60,020 nucleotides of DNA from Clostridiales bacterium (GTDB lineage Bacteria; Bacillota; Clostridia; Oscillospirales; Oscillospiraceae). The number at the start of each line of letters is the position of its first letter. The stretch's first letter is position 1. Positions 1 to 8,402 of the stretch are shown here, in pieces. The DNA lies in the NCBI GenBank assembly GCA_019420945.1, contig JAHZGF010000062.1:1-60020 (forward strand), read 5' to 3'. Below the pieces are notes generated by a model. It did no database searches. It was not told the DNA's origin and was given only the letters and a program-made list of their open reading frames with translations. A program made the position numbers and the translations under genes.

Positions 1-52
1 GTCGACCTCCAGCGTGACAGGCTGGCGTTCTAACCAACTGAACTACCGGGCC
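1..52 (-). tRNA. tRNA-Asp (GTC), partial
   Basis: The reverse strand reads as the first 52 bases of a tRNA: acceptor strand GGCCCGG, D-arm, and an anticodon arm whose loop holds GTC. The T-arm and 3' end lie outside the window. It follows tRNA-Val by 18 bases in the same direction, so the two are probably one transcript. Confidence 0.93.
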
Positions 53-70
53 ATAATTTCGGTCTTGGAG

Positions 71-147
71 TGGTGGGAACAACAGGACTCGAACCTGTGA
101 CCCCATGCTTGTAAGGCATGTGCTCTAACCAGCTGAGCTATGCTCCC
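71..147 (-). tRNA. tRNA-Val (TAC)
   Basis: A complete 77-base cloverleaf including an encoded CCA. The acceptor arm GGGAGCA pairs with TGTTCCC (one G-U), the anticodon loop is CTTACAA (anticodon TAC), and the T-loop is TTCGAGT. It is the first gene of a leftward tRNA pair with tRNA-Asp. Confidence 0.97.
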
Positions 148-187
148 GTCGTTCGAATCGTTCGCTCATCTCCAAGCGACGAACGTT

Positions 188-216
188 ATTATACTAAAGG
201 CCCCCGATAATGTCAA
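188..216 (-). promoter_or_regulatory. Consensus promoter of the tRNA pair
   Basis: On the minus strand TTGACA (211-216) is followed after exactly 17 bases by TATAAT (188-193). This perfect sigma-A consensus points at tRNA-Val about 40 bases away. Its spacer contains one arm of the hairpin that ends the hslO operon. Confidence 0.88.
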
Positions 217-261
217 GGGTAATTTTCAAATTTTTTATTTTTCTTTTTCGGGGGCCTTTTT
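196..261. terminator. Hairpin downstream of hslO
   Basis: AAAGGCCCCCGA (196-207) is complementary to the segment at 248-259, with a loop of about 40 A/T-rich bases. It lies just past the hslO stop. The better T-run is on the plus-strand side, so it may work in both directions. Confidence 0.55.
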
Positions 262-269
262 GCCTTGAT

Positions 270-1151
270 TCAGGGCTGCATCTGGGTATAAATTTCCTCC
301 AGTTCCTCCCGGCTGAACCGGTACACCTGGTCACAGAACTGGCAGGTGAGCTCTGCCTTGCCCTGTTCCTCAATCAGGCTGCGCATCTCCTGGCTGCCCA
401 TGCTGATGAGCGCCTTCACCACCCGGTCCCGGCTGCAATAACAACGATATTCCACAGGACAGGTTTCCAGAACCTCAATCTCAAACTCTCCCAGCACGTC
501 CCGGATCAAATCAAGCGCGGACTTGCCCTCTTTGAGGTGGCCTGTGACATAGCCCACCTTTTGCAGCCCCCGCTCCACCTTGCAGATGGCTTCCTCGTCG
601 GCGCCAGGCAGCAGCTGGATCAGGTAGCCGCCGGCGGTGATGACCTCACCGGAACCACCCTGCACCAGCACCCCCAGGGCACAGGCAGTGGGAATCTGCT
701 CGCTCTCGGCAAAATAGGCGGTGACATCCTCGGCAATCTCACCGCTGACCAGAGCGATGCTGCCCACATAGGGATCCCGCATACCCAGATCTTTAATTAT
801 AGTAAGAGAGCCCGCCCCTACGGCGCCTCCCACGTCCAACTTACCCTCCTGCTTCCGGGCCACATCGGCCTGGGGGTTGACGGCATAGCCCCGGACGTTG
901 CCCTGGCTGTCGGAGACGCAAGTAATCCCTCCCAGAGGTCCATCTCCCCGGATCTGAAGGGTCAGGCTGTTGTCCTCTCCCTTCAGCTGGTTGCCCATCA
1001 TGGAACAGGCCATCAGCGACCTGCCCAGGGCCGCGGTGGCGGTGGGGCTGGTGTTGTGAATGTCCCGGGCCCGGGCGACAATATCAGTGCCGGTGATAGC
1101 GGAGGCCATCACCATGCCGTCTGTGGTTATGATTCGGACGATTTCTCCCAT
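270..1151 (-). CDS. hslO: Hsp33 family redox-regulated chaperone
   Basis: A 293-residue protein matching the Hsp33 family in length and motifs. Family knowledge: Hsp33 is a cytoplasmic holdase switched on by oxidation of a C-terminal zinc centre. All four zinc ligands are visible as C237-x-C239 and C270-xx-C273. The conserved N-terminal chaperone fold (about 1-230) is intact. The start overlaps the 3' end of the upstream methyltransferase gene by 25 bases, so translation is probably coupled. Last gene of a three-gene leftward operon. Confidence 0.95.
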   Translation of the reverse strand: MGEIVRIITTDGMVMASAITGTDIVARARDIHNTSPTATAALGRSLMACSMMGNQLKGEDNSLTLQIRGDGPLGGITCVSDSQGNVRGYAVNPQADVARKQEGKLDVGGAVGAGSLTIIKDLGMRDPYVGSIALVSGEIAEDVTAYFAESEQIPTACALGVLVQGGSGEVITAGGYLIQLLPGADEEAICKVERGLQKVGYVTGHLKEGKSALDLIRDVLGEFEIEVLETCPVEYRCYCSRDRVVKALISMGSQEMRSLIEEQGKAELTCQFCDQVYRFSREELEEIYTQMQP

Positions 1152-1945
1152 CTGTGATACTCCTTGGCAAAGGCCGCGGCAAACTCCTCCGCGGACTGTT
1201 CTTCCTTCTCGGCTACAAAGAAGATTCTGCCCTCCCCTTCCTTGGGAGGCCGCAGCTTCCGGTCGCCGTACATTTTAATAGTCACAAAACCAGCCTGTCT
1301 CAGCCAGCGCTCCAGCTCCTCCGGTGTCCAGGCCTTCTCCTCATGGAGTTCCCCTTCCCGGCGCCAGAGCTCCCCTTCCCGCTCAAACAGGTCAAAGCCG
1401 TAGGCGCAGATCCGGCTCCGGGCATCGTAGTCCGCCCGCCAGACACAGTAGACGTCCTCCGTCTCATCCAGATAGGTCTGGCCATCCATGGCCTTCAGCT
1501 TCTCCGGGGTGTTGACATCGAAAATAAAGCGTCCACCGGGCATCAAAAAGGTATGAACCCGGCGAAAGGCTTCTTTCAGGGTGGCGGCGTCGGTAATATA
1601 GTTGACGCTGTCCAGGCAGCAGACACAGGCGTCCACGGTGCCAAACAGGTCCAATTCATCCATGCTCTGGCACAAAAAGGTGGGACGCTGCTCCTCCGGC
1701 AGGGCGGCAGCCTTCTCCGAGGCCTCCATCAGCATCTCCTCCGACAGGTCCACACCCACCACGCCATAGCCCCGGCGGGCCAGTTCACAGGACAAGCTGC
1801 CGGTGCCGCAGGCCAGGTCCAACACCAGGGACACCGGCACTTTGCCGGCCCGGAAATGCCGCTCCAGCCAGTCGGCCCAGCCGGCATAGTCCACATCTCC
1901 CGTCAGCTGGTCGTACCAGTGGGCCAGGGACTCATAGGCGCTCAT
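1127..1945 (-). CDS. Class I SAM-dependent methyltransferase
   Basis: 272 residues with a Rossmann-type methyltransferase core. Motif I is visible as VLDLACGTGSLS near residue 42 and the acidic strand-2 end as GVDLSEEML near 63. The N-terminus (YDQLTGDVDYAGW) resembles the YqeM-type methyltransferases common in Bacillota; the substrate is not known. The ATG overlaps the stop of the yerC-like gene by four bases (ATGA), and its own 3' end overlaps hslO. It may modify a small molecule or rRNA/tRNA; no sequence feature decides this. Confidence 0.85.
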   Translation of the reverse strand: MSAYESLAHWYDQLTGDVDYAGWADWLERHFRAGKVPVSLVLDLACGTGSLSCELARRGYGVVGVDLSEEMLMEASEKAAALPEEQRPTFLCQSMDELDLFGTVDACVCCLDSVNYITDAATLKEAFRRVHTFLMPGGRFIFDVNTPEKLKAMDGQTYLDETEDVYCVWRADYDARSRICAYGFDLFEREGELWRREGELHEEKAWTPEELERWLRQAGFVTIKMYGDRKLRPPKEGEGRIFFVAEKEEQSAEEFAAAFAKEYHRWEKSSES

Positions 1946-2241
1946 GAACGTTCCTGCTCCTGCAGATGGTGGAAGACATCCTTATAGCCGTCCTCCCCGT
2001 AGTTCAGAGCCCGGTTGACCCGGCTGATGGTGGCGCTGCTGGCTCCGGTCCGCTCCAGAATGTCGCTGTATACCATGCCCTGCTCCAGCAGCACCGCCAC
2101 ATCGTAGCGCTGCTCCATGGCTCTCAGCTCGGCAATGGTGCAAAGATCATGGAAAAAGCGTCTGCACTCATCCTCGTTCCGCAGTGCCAGTATGGCACGA
2201 TACAATTCCTGACTATTCACCTTGTCCGATGCCTTTGACAT
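1942..2241 (-). CDS. YerC/TrpR-family DNA-binding protein
   Basis: A 99-residue all-helical protein of the Trp-repressor-like YerC/YecD family. A helix-turn-helix is readable around residues 60-80 (YSDILERTGASSATISRVNR). Family members bind DNA, but their targets are mostly undefined. A ribosome site (CAGGAGG) sits 8 bases before the ATG. First gene of the leftward operon with the methyltransferase and hslO, divergent from purA. Confidence 0.88.
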   Translation of the reverse strand: MSKASDKVNSQELYRAILALRNEDECRRFFHDLCTIAELRAMEQRYDVAVLLEQGMVYSDILERTGASSATISRVNRALNYGEDGYKDVFHHLQEQERS

Positions 2242-2322
2242 TTGAGCAGCCTCCTGTCCGTTTTCTTATGGAGACATGGTAACATTTTAGCGCATGAAAG
2301 TAAAGGATTTTTGAAGTTTTGC

Positions 2323-2351
2323 TTGAAACGGCCCGATCATTGCTATATAAT
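2323..2351 (+). promoter_or_regulatory. purA promoter
   Basis: TTGAAA (2323-2328), a 17-base spacer and TATAAT (2346-2351) form a near-consensus sigma-A promoter. It lies about 70 bases before the purA start. Confidence 0.85.
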
Positions 2352-2419
2352 AGGGAGGCTGACATAGAATGCGCGGGATAGGGCAAAACTTGCAAAACCC
2401 CGTGCCAGGAGGAACTACT

Positions 2420-3700
2420 ATGGTAAAAGCAATTGTCGGCGCCAACTGGGGCGACGAAGGTAAGGGCAAAATCACCGACATGCTGGCGGAGCACTCCGAT
2501 GTGGTCATCCGCTTCCAGGGCGGTGCCAACGCCGGCCACACCATCATCAACGACTATGGCCGTTTTGCGCTGCACATCCTGCCTTCCGGCATCTTCTATC
2601 CCCACATCACCAACATCATTGGCAACGGTGTGGCGCTGGACATCAAGAAACTGGTGGACGAGCTGGACAGCATTACCAGCCAGGGCGTCCCCACCCCCAA
2701 CCTGATCATCTCCGAGCGGGCCCAGATCCTGATGCCTTACCATGTGCTGCAGGACGGCTACGAGGAAGAGCGGCTGGGCGGACGGGCCTTTGGCTCCACC
2801 AAATCCGGCATCGCCCCCTTCTATTCCGACAAATACGCCAAGATTGGCATTCAGGTGGCCGACCTCTATGATGAGGAGCGGCTGAAGAGCCGCCTGAACG
2901 CTGCGGTGGAGATGAAGAACATCATCTTTGAGCACCTGTATCATAAACCCGCTCTGGACGCCGAGGCGCTGTATCAGCAGCTGCTGGAGTACCGGGAGCT
3001 GATCCGTCCCTATGTGGGCGACGCCGTAGGCTTTGTCCACCAGGCCCTCAAGGAGGGCAAGACCGTCCTGCTGGAGGGCCAGCTGGGCAGCATGAAGGAC
3101 CCGGATCTGGGCATCTGCCCCATGACCACCTCTTCCCACACTCTGGCGGGCTTCGGTGCCGTGGGCGGCTGCGTGCCTCCCACCGCTTTCGAGGACGTGA
3201 TCTGCGTCACCAAGGCCTACTCTTCCTGCGTGGGCTCCAAGACCGAGCCCTTCGTCAGCGAAGTGCTGGGCGACGCCGGTGACGAACTCCGCCGCCGGGG
3301 CGGTGACAAGGGCGAATTCGGTGCCACCACCGGACGTCCCCGCCGGGTGGGCTGGTTCGACACCGTGGCCACCAAGTACGGCTGCATGGTGCAAGGTGCC
3401 ACTCAGGTGGCTCTGACCTGCCTGGACGTGCTGGGCTATCTGGACGAAATCCCGGTTTGCACCGGTTATGAGATCGACGGTGTGGTCACCGACACCTTCC
3501 CTGTGCCCGCCAAGCTGGGCCAGGCCAAGCCTGTGTTCACCACTCTGCCGGGCTGGAAGTGCGACATCCGGGGCATCACCAACTACGATGATCTGCCCGA
3601 GAACGCCAAGGCCTATGTGGACTTCCTGGAACAGCATATCGGCTGCCCCATCCGCATCGTCTCCACCGGCCCCAAGCGCCACGAGATCTGCATGCGCTGA
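2420..3700 (+). CDS. purA: Adenylosuccinate synthetase
   Basis: Catalyses GTP-dependent joining of aspartate to IMP, the first committed step to AMP. The 426-residue length is typical. The N-terminal P-loop-like motif GANWGDEGKGK (about 7-17), with catalytic Asp and Lys, is present, as is the loop QGGANAGHT (about 33-41). The C-terminal GTP-binding region contains GWKCDIRGI. The frame opens further upstream, but the ATG at 2420 with AGGAGG at 2407-2412 gives the family-standard N-terminus MVKAIVGANWG. Monocistronic, with its own promoter and terminator. Confidence 0.97.
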   Translation: MVKAIVGANWGDEGKGKITDMLAEHSDVVIRFQGGANAGHTIINDYGRFALHILPSGIFYPHITNIIGNGVALDIKKLVDELDSITSQGVPTPNLIISERAQILMPYHVLQDGYEEERLGGRAFGSTKSGIAPFYSDKYAKIGIQVADLYDEERLKSRLNAAVEMKNIIFEHLYHKPALDAEALYQQLLEYRELIRPYVGDAVGFVHQALKEGKTVLLEGQLGSMKDPDLGICPMTTSSHTLAGFGAVGGCVPPTAFEDVICVTKAYSSCVGSKTEPFVSEVLGDAGDELRRRGGDKGEFGATTGRPRRVGWFDTVATKYGCMVQGATQVALTCLDVLGYLDEIPVCTGYEIDGVVTDTFPVPAKLGQAKPVFTTLPGWKCDIRGITNYDDLPENAKAYVDFLEQHIGCPIRIVSTGPKRHEICMR

Positions 3701-3713
3701 AAAACATAATCTC

Positions 3714-3748
3714 AAAAGGCTCCGGAAGTTTCACTTCCGGAGCCTTTT
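3714..3748 (+). terminator. Intrinsic terminator of purA
   Basis: AAAAGGCTCCGGAAGT is followed by a 3-base loop, its perfect complement and a T-run, 13 bases after the purA stop. Confidence 0.95.
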
Positions 3749-3773
3749 TAATGCTATTTTCATGTAAAATCCG

Positions 3774-3801
3774 TTGACTTGGTCGAAAAAACCAGTATAA
3801 T
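3774..3801 (+). promoter_or_regulatory. Promoter of structured leader RNA
   Basis: TTGACT (3774-3779), a 16-base spacer and TATAAT (3796-3801). It would start a transcript of nearly 300 bases before the next start codon. Confidence 0.75.
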
Positions 3802-4094
3802 GACTCTTGTCAGCGGGGCATCTGCTTCGCTGTTTGAAAAATGACACACTATGTTGAGGTATTTCATGGCTAACGGGCGTAGTGTGTCTATATGAATGTT
3901 GAGCACTATGTCACTGGCGGGCATAGTGTTTTTTCTTTTCCTGAAATCACACGCAGTCGCCCGCTGGCCTGGCGGGGTTGGCACCGCCTAGAGTCTCCCA
4001 ACAGCGACACGCCGCGGCTGAACGGCGCGGGACGGCCACCGACTCGCCAAAGGTTCAGATTCAATCGATCCGCCATACATGTGATTTCAGGAGG
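3802..4094 (+). ncRNA. Structured leader RNA or small RNA, class not recognised
   Basis: No open frame fits here, but the region is full of complementary segments. Hairpin 1 pairs 3843-3853 with 3878-3888 (CACACTATG with its near complement). Hairpin 2 repeats the same stem (GCACTATG 3903-3910 with 3922-3929) and ends in a T-run, so it is a candidate terminator; the two hairpins share stem sequence and could exchange partners. Further on, CCTGAAATCACA (3940-3951) is the exact complement of 4080-4091, and the latter contains the start of the AGGAGG of the next gene, so this pairing would hide the ribosome site. Inner GC stems include GGCGG with CCGCC (about 3970-3990). The layout looks like a riboswitch or attenuator; I could not match it to a named class from memory. 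Confidence 0.6.
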
Positions 4095-4099
4095 TATTT

Positions 4100-4468
4100 A
4101 TGATGAAAATGACTTATGGAACCGGCTGGAGCGCCGTCAGCTGCCAGATCAACGCCGACATCAATCTGCGGGTGGAGAACCGCCTGGCCGGTTTTCTGGA
4201 TGCGGACACCGTCCGTTATGCGGTCTGCCGCTTCTTCACCAAAACTCCCTCTCTGTGCCGCGCTTACGCCTGGGAGAGTTACCAGCTGCGGCTGGCCCGG
4301 GGCAAGGGCCGCCGCCCCCACCGCCACTGCTGCGCCATTCCCGCCCCTCTGATGGAGCTGCCCGCCGGCTGGGTGCAGGTGCGGTTCTCTGTGGATCCCG
4401 TGGGCGTATCCATCCGCCAAATCGTTCTGACCCCGGAGTATCCGGGATCAGAACGGCGGCAGGCATAA
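4100..4468 (+). CDS. Small protein of unknown function behind the RNA leader
   Basis: 122 residues, no family recognised. It is rich in Arg, Ala and Cys, has no signal peptide or membrane segment, and carries an RRPHRHCC cluster near residue 75. AGGAGG at 4089-4094 serves ATGs at 4100 or 4103. Its ribosome site is part of the long pairing in the leader, so translation may be controlled by the RNA. Followed by a strong terminator, so leader and gene form a self-contained unit. Confidence 0.6.
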   Translation: MMKMTYGTGWSAVSCQINADINLRVENRLAGFLDADTVRYAVCRFFTKTPSLCRAYAWESYQLRLARGKGRRPHRHCCAIPAPLMELPAGWVQVRFSVDPVGVSIRQIVLTPEYPGSERRQA

Positions 4469-4509
4469 AGCCCCGCCCTTTTCCGGCCGACAAATCCGTT
4501 TTCATTTCT

Positions 4510-4543
4510 GCGGACACATCCGAGATGATGTGTCCGCTTTTTT
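4510..4543 (+). terminator. Intrinsic terminator
   Basis: An 11-base stem (GCGGACACATC with its perfect complement), six-base loop and T-run, 42 bases after the unknown gene. Confidence 0.93.
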
Positions 4544-4584
4544 CATTTCTTCTTGGCGGATATTTGCGCATTTGGCTTCGCGGC

Positions 4585-4671
4585 GTGTGCAGGATGCACA
4601 CTTTTTCCACTTTCCAGGGAACAGCATGGAACGCCCCGCACATTGACCCAAAATAGGACGAATTTTATAAT
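4585..4671 (+). promoter_or_regulatory. Regulated promoter of ubiD-bsdD
   Basis: TTGACC (4643-4648), 17 bases, TATAAT (4666-4671). Upstream is a palindrome GTGTGCAGGATGCACAC (4585-4601), and CGCACA abuts the -35 box. The transporter promoter at 10594-10680 repeats the palindrome, the CGCACATTGACC block and the CGAATTTTATAATAAA block, with the same 52 bases between palindrome and block. The half-site TGTGCA/TGCACA is the likely operator, plausibly bound by the PucR-type regulator encoded here (inference). Confidence 0.8.
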
Positions 4672-4780
4672 AAAGATAGTAAATTTACGGCCTGTAACGG
4701 TTTAAAAGTGCACATAAACGCGTGGCCACAAGGTGCTGCACCACGGAAACAGACGACATATTCAATCAAGGAGGGTAACC

Positions 4781-6223
4781 ATGAGTTTCAAAGATTTGCG
4801 TTCTTTTCTCCGCAAGCTGGATGAAGAGGGGCAGTTGGTCAAATATGACAAGCCCATCAAACTTTCGCCCGAGTGGTACGATATGGTACGGGCCCTGCCC
4901 AGACTGGGGCAGTACGGTCCCGCACTGATTACCGATCAGCTGGAGGGCTACAAGGGACAGCGGATTGTGGCCGGCCTTCAGGCCTCCGCCGCCAACTGCG
5001 CCCTGATGCTGGGCCTGCCCAAGGACACCATTCTGAAGGATCAGATCGAGCACGTCAGCGAGCTCTGGGACAAAATCGGCGACGGCTCCGGCGGTAAGCT
5101 CAAGTGGGTGGACAACGCCCCCTGCCAGGAAGTCATTGTGGAGGGCGACGACCTGAACCTGTATGAACTGCTGCCTCTGCACCGGGTCTATCCTCTGGAC
5201 GGCGGCTTCTATCTGCCCAAGTCCTGCATCGTCACCAAGAGCCCCTATCACCCCGACGATATCGACCGGGAAAACGTGGGCTGGTATCGCTGCCAGATCC
5301 AGGGTCCCCGGACCATCGGCATCCACATCGGGCCGCTGCATGACGCCGGCGAGCACATCGGTGAGGCCGCTGCCCTGAATCAGCCGCTGCCCATCGCCAT
5401 CTGTCTGGGCAACGATCCTCTGCTGGAACTGATGGCCAGCACCTCCCTGGCCAAGAACGAGTCCGAGTACAAGTTCGCCGCCGCCATGGGCGATTTTGAA
5501 TATGAGCTGACCAAGGCCACCCTCTACGATCTGGACGTCCCCGCCAATGCCGAGTTCGTCATCGAGGGCGAGATTTTGCCCTTCGAGCGCTGCCCCGAGG
5601 GCCCCTTCGGCGAGTTCCCGGGCTCCTACTCCGGCGTCACCGAGGCCTGCAGAATGCACGTCAAGCGGGTCACCCACCGCATCAACCCCATCTATGCCAC
5701 CATCTGCCTGGCCGGTATTTCCGAGAAGGAGAGCGAGAACATTCTGGCGCTGAACACCTCCTCCGGACTCTATCGCCTGCTGAAGAAGGAGATGCCCGAT
5801 GTCAAGGCGGTCAACGCCATGTATCAGCACGGCATGACCACCATCATCTCCGCCAAGCCCCACTGCCCCGGCTATGCCAAGACCATCGCCATGCGGCTGG
5901 CCAGCACCCCCCACGGCACCGACTATTGCCGCAACATCATCATTGTGGATGACGAGGTGGACCCCTTCAACCTCAACGAGGTCATGTGGGCCCTGTCCAC
6001 CCGGGTCAGAGGCAGTGAAGATGTCATCATCATCCCCGGAACTCCCGGCCTGCCCCTGCTGCCTGCGGACACCGGCGTTCTCATCGGCAGAAAGCTCATC
6101 ATTGACGCCACCACGCCCATTGAGCCCGACGTGTTCCGCCCCTCTAAGCTGATCCGGCCCTACAAGGAATCCGTGGATCTGAGAGACATGATCAACAAGC
6201 TGCAGCGGGATATGCAGAAGTAA
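4781..6223 (+). CDS. ubiD: UbiD-family hydroxyarylic acid decarboxylase, large subunit (BsdC type)
   Basis: 480 residues, close to the length of BsdC/ShdC/LpdC subunits. Family knowledge: UbiD enzymes use prenylated FMN to remove CO2 reversibly from aromatic or alpha,beta-unsaturated acids. The motif EGPFGEFPGSYSG (about 272-284), bearing acidic active-site residues, is present, as is the cofactor region near 150-190 (GWYRCQIQGPRTIGIHIGP). The ATG at 4781 follows AAGGAGGG at 4769 and gives the normal MSFKDLRSFL start. The adjoining bsdD-type gene and the split ubiX point to non-oxidative decarboxylation of a phenolic acid such as hydroxybenzoate, vanillate, protocatechuate or gallate; the sequence alone does not choose among them. 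Confidence 0.94.
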   Translation: MSFKDLRSFLRKLDEEGQLVKYDKPIKLSPEWYDMVRALPRLGQYGPALITDQLEGYKGQRIVAGLQASAANCALMLGLPKDTILKDQIEHVSELWDKIGDGSGGKLKWVDNAPCQEVIVEGDDLNLYELLPLHRVYPLDGGFYLPKSCIVTKSPYHPDDIDRENVGWYRCQIQGPRTIGIHIGPLHDAGEHIGEAAALNQPLPIAICLGNDPLLELMASTSLAKNESEYKFAAAMGDFEYELTKATLYDLDVPANAEFVIEGEILPFERCPEGPFGEFPGSYSGVTEACRMHVKRVTHRINPIYATICLAGISEKESENILALNTSSGLYRLLKKEMPDVKAVNAMYQHGMTTIISAKPHCPGYAKTIAMRLASTPHGTDYCRNIIIVDDEVDPFNLNEVMWALSTRVRGSEDVIIIPGTPGLPLLPADTGVLIGRKLIIDATTPIEPDVFRPSKLIRPYKESVDLRDMINKLQRDMQK

Positions 6224-6243
6224 TATAATAGGAGGTGCGAACC

Positions 6244-6492
6244 ATGAAATGTGTTAGATGTTTACACGATACCGCCGAAGTGGTTGCCAAGGCTCCCGAC
6301 GGCAGCAACGCCTGGGAACTGTATTTCTGCTCCACCTGCAATTACAGCTGGCGCAACAACGAAGTGGAGTCCATCACCCAGATCGACAAGCGAGATCCCT
6401 GGTGCCAGCTGGACAAGGTAGATTTCACCAAGCTGAGAAAGGTGGAGTATCACGCCTGTGAGGAAATGCCGGAGCATTTAAAGCAAAAATAA
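6244..6492 (+). CDS. bsdD: Non-oxidative hydroxyarylic acid decarboxylase small subunit D
   Basis: 82 residues matching the BsdD/ShdD/VdcD family, found beside UbiD-type phenolic acid decarboxylases. A zinc-ribbon-like pair is visible: MKCVRC at the start and CSTC near residue 32. The motif AWELYFCSTCNYSWR is characteristic. The exact role is unsettled; it accompanies the B and C subunits. I chose ATG 6244 over the in-frame GTG nine bases upstream, because AGGAGG (6230-6235) overlaps that GTG. It follows ubiD by 20 bases and is the end of the operon. Confidence 0.9.
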   Translation: MKCVRCLHDTAEVVAKAPDGSNAWELYFCSTCNYSWRNNEVESITQIDKRDPWCQLDKVDFTKLRKVEYHACEEMPEHLKQK

Positions 6493-6552
6493 GATTGCGA
6501 TATCTGCGCCCACAACGAACCAGAGATCCTTGCTGTTTTCCTCATTGAAACG

Positions 6553-6596
6553 CTTCTCCAAGGGCGGGTTATCCCGGCCCTTGGAGAAGTTTTTTT
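6553..6596 (+). terminator. Terminator of ubiD-bsdD
   Basis: A 13-base perfect stem (CTTCTCCAAGGGC and complement), 11-base loop and seven Ts. Confidence 0.95.
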
Positions 6597-6620
6597 GCCT
6601 TACCAATCAGCACGCACCCG

Positions 6621-6650
6621 CATAAATGCTTGATAACACAAGCATTTATG
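6621..6650. promoter_or_regulatory. Inverted repeat upstream of the regulator gene
   Basis: CATAAATGCTTG and its perfect 12-base complement are separated by ATAACA. It is A/T-rich, has no T-run, and lies about 125 bases before the regulator start, so an operator is more likely than a terminator. It does not resemble the TGTGCA boxes of ubiD and the transporter. Confidence 0.5.
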
Positions 6651-6775
6651 ATATGATTAGCATATAAATAAAGCGGATTAATCACACACGGTTCCCGCGC
6701 ACGGGTTCAAGCCTTGACCTCATGAATCACACACAGCACACCCATGCGTCGGAGCTACGGGAAAAGAAGATCATC

Positions 6776-8389
6776 ATGAAAATGCCTGAACTCCACTGCA
6801 GCTTGCAGTATATTGTGGACAAAATTCCTTTTATCGCCGAGGATGTCAGCATTGAAACATTTGGCCATCCCAACATGGGTATGTATGTGGACGCAATTTC
6901 CCTGTATTCCGTGGATGAAGCGCAGCCCAAACCATCCAATGTTTATCTGTGCAGGCCGGAGCAATTACCCCATCTGAGCCCCAGCTATCGGGACGCAGTC
7001 CTGCTGTGCATCAATAACCAGCCCCAGCTGCCCCAGGTGCCCGAGGATTATCATATTCTGGTCATTCAGTGCAGCCACAGTCTGGAATTTGTCTTTAACG
7101 CCCTGCAGAAAACCATCTTCAACCTCAAGCTGAACAACGGACGGATTGACCGGGCCATTCTGGAAGACAGCAGTATTCAGGAGATTCTCCCCATCGTAGA
7201 GCAGACCATGAAAAACCCCTTCTTGCTGCTGGACGCTGAATTCAAGCTGCTGGGCTGGAGCAAGACCAAGGAGTGCTCCGAGGCCATCTACACCGACACG
7301 GTGCGCTCCGGCTACCTGCCCAACGAATATGTGCTGGAGCTGATTTCCCACGACTGCCTGCGAAAGCTCTATGCTCAGGGCACCGTGGTACTCCCCAAGG
7401 GTGAGCTGCTGGACAACCACACGGTTCTGATCCTGATGCTGAAAAACGAGCACATGATTCTGGGCTACGGCATCCTGATCTGTTCCCAGCGGGAGCTGAG
7501 GCCCCCTATGATTCAGGGATTTCAGGAGATCATGGGCAAATTCCAGACCAGCCTCCAGAAAAACGCCGACATCACTTACACCCAGAACAAAAGTGAAATT
7601 CTGTTTTACATCCTGCTGCTGAACGGCAGTATCACCAACCACAGCGAGATCCGGGCCCGGGCCCGGGAATTGAATATCAGCAGCACCGGCGAATACGTCC
7701 TCTATGTACTGCAATGCACCGGGCGTATGCCCAGCCGGTATGCCTTCAGGGCTTTTGCCAACGATGTGCTGACTTCAGAGCCCGCATTTCTCTACGACAA
7801 CTGTATTCTGGTGGTCGAAAGTTCCGGGGAGCGGGCGCATAGTCTGCTGGACAAGCCGGCGTTTCACAAATTCTTGTCCGAGTATCAGGCCCTGGCGGGC
7901 ATCAGCACGCTGTTCTATCATGTGGAGGACATTCCCAACGCATACGCCCAGGCCAAGCGCTCCATTGAAATCGGCAGTACCCTCAACAGTTGTCAGGAGC
8001 GCATGTATTTCACCTATGATCAGAACACATTCCGCTATTCCGATTACGCCCCGTATCTATTGATTGAGCAGAGCTATGGAAAGACAGGACATTTTCCCAT
8101 CACCTGCCCCCGTCTGTTGAACCTGATAGATCAGGACCAGAAAAAGAAGAGCGACTATGCCCTTACTTTGCTGGTCTACCTGAAAAACAACGGCCACATT
8201 ATGGACACGGCCCAGGAAATGTTCTTTCATCGGAACAGCATCCTCAAACGCATGAAGCAGATTTCTGAAGCGTTAAAGTTGGACCTGTCCGATTACAATG
8301 TTCGCTCGGAACTACTGTTTCACTTTAAGGTCATCGACTACGCCAAAGCCATCGGCCAAACCGAGGCATTGATGGAACTGATTCACTGA
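6776..8389 (+). CDS. PucR/CdaR-type transcriptional regulator
   Basis: 537 residues from the ATG at 6776. The C-terminal PucR-type helix-turn-helix lies at about 460-520 (NNGHIMDTAQEMFFHRNSIL and following). The N-terminal 120 residues resemble a PucR-like ligand domain, and the middle looks like the GGDEF-related CdaR region. Family members usually activate catabolic operons in response to a substrate. Flanked by ubiD-bsdD and ubiX-MFS, it is the obvious candidate to bind the TGTGCA boxes in front of both (inference). An in-frame ATG at 6722 would add 18 residues, but neither start has a strong ribosome site, so the N-terminus is uncertain. Confidence 0.85.
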   Translation: MKMPELHCSLQYIVDKIPFIAEDVSIETFGHPNMGMYVDAISLYSVDEAQPKPSNVYLCRPEQLPHLSPSYRDAVLLCINNQPQLPQVPEDYHILVIQCSHSLEFVFNALQKTIFNLKLNNGRIDRAILEDSSIQEILPIVEQTMKNPFLLLDAEFKLLGWSKTKECSEAIYTDTVRSGYLPNEYVLELISHDCLRKLYAQGTVVLPKGELLDNHTVLILMLKNEHMILGYGILICSQRELRPPMIQGFQEIMGKFQTSLQKNADITYTQNKSEILFYILLLNGSITNHSEIRARARELNISSTGEYVLYVLQCTGRMPSRYAFRAFANDVLTSEPAFLYDNCILVVESSGERAHSLLDKPAFHKFLSEYQALAGISTLFYHVEDIPNAYAQAKRSIEIGSTLNSCQERMYFTYDQNTFRYSDYAPYLLIEQSYGKTGHFPITCPRLLNLIDQDQKKKSDYALTLLVYLKNNGHIMDTAQEMFFHRNSILKRMKQISEALKLDLSDYNVRSELLFHFKVIDYAKAIGQTEALMELIH

Positions 8390-8402
8390 ACTTCACAAAA
8401 CC

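Noticed and set aside
3802..4094. Assignment of the leader to a named riboswitch class
   Set aside because: I compared the visible blocks with consensus features of the classes I remember, and none fitted; naming one would be a guess.
4766..5914. A 382-residue minus-strand open frame
   Set aside because: Antisense to ubiD, whose motifs are clear; composition is typical of a shadow frame.
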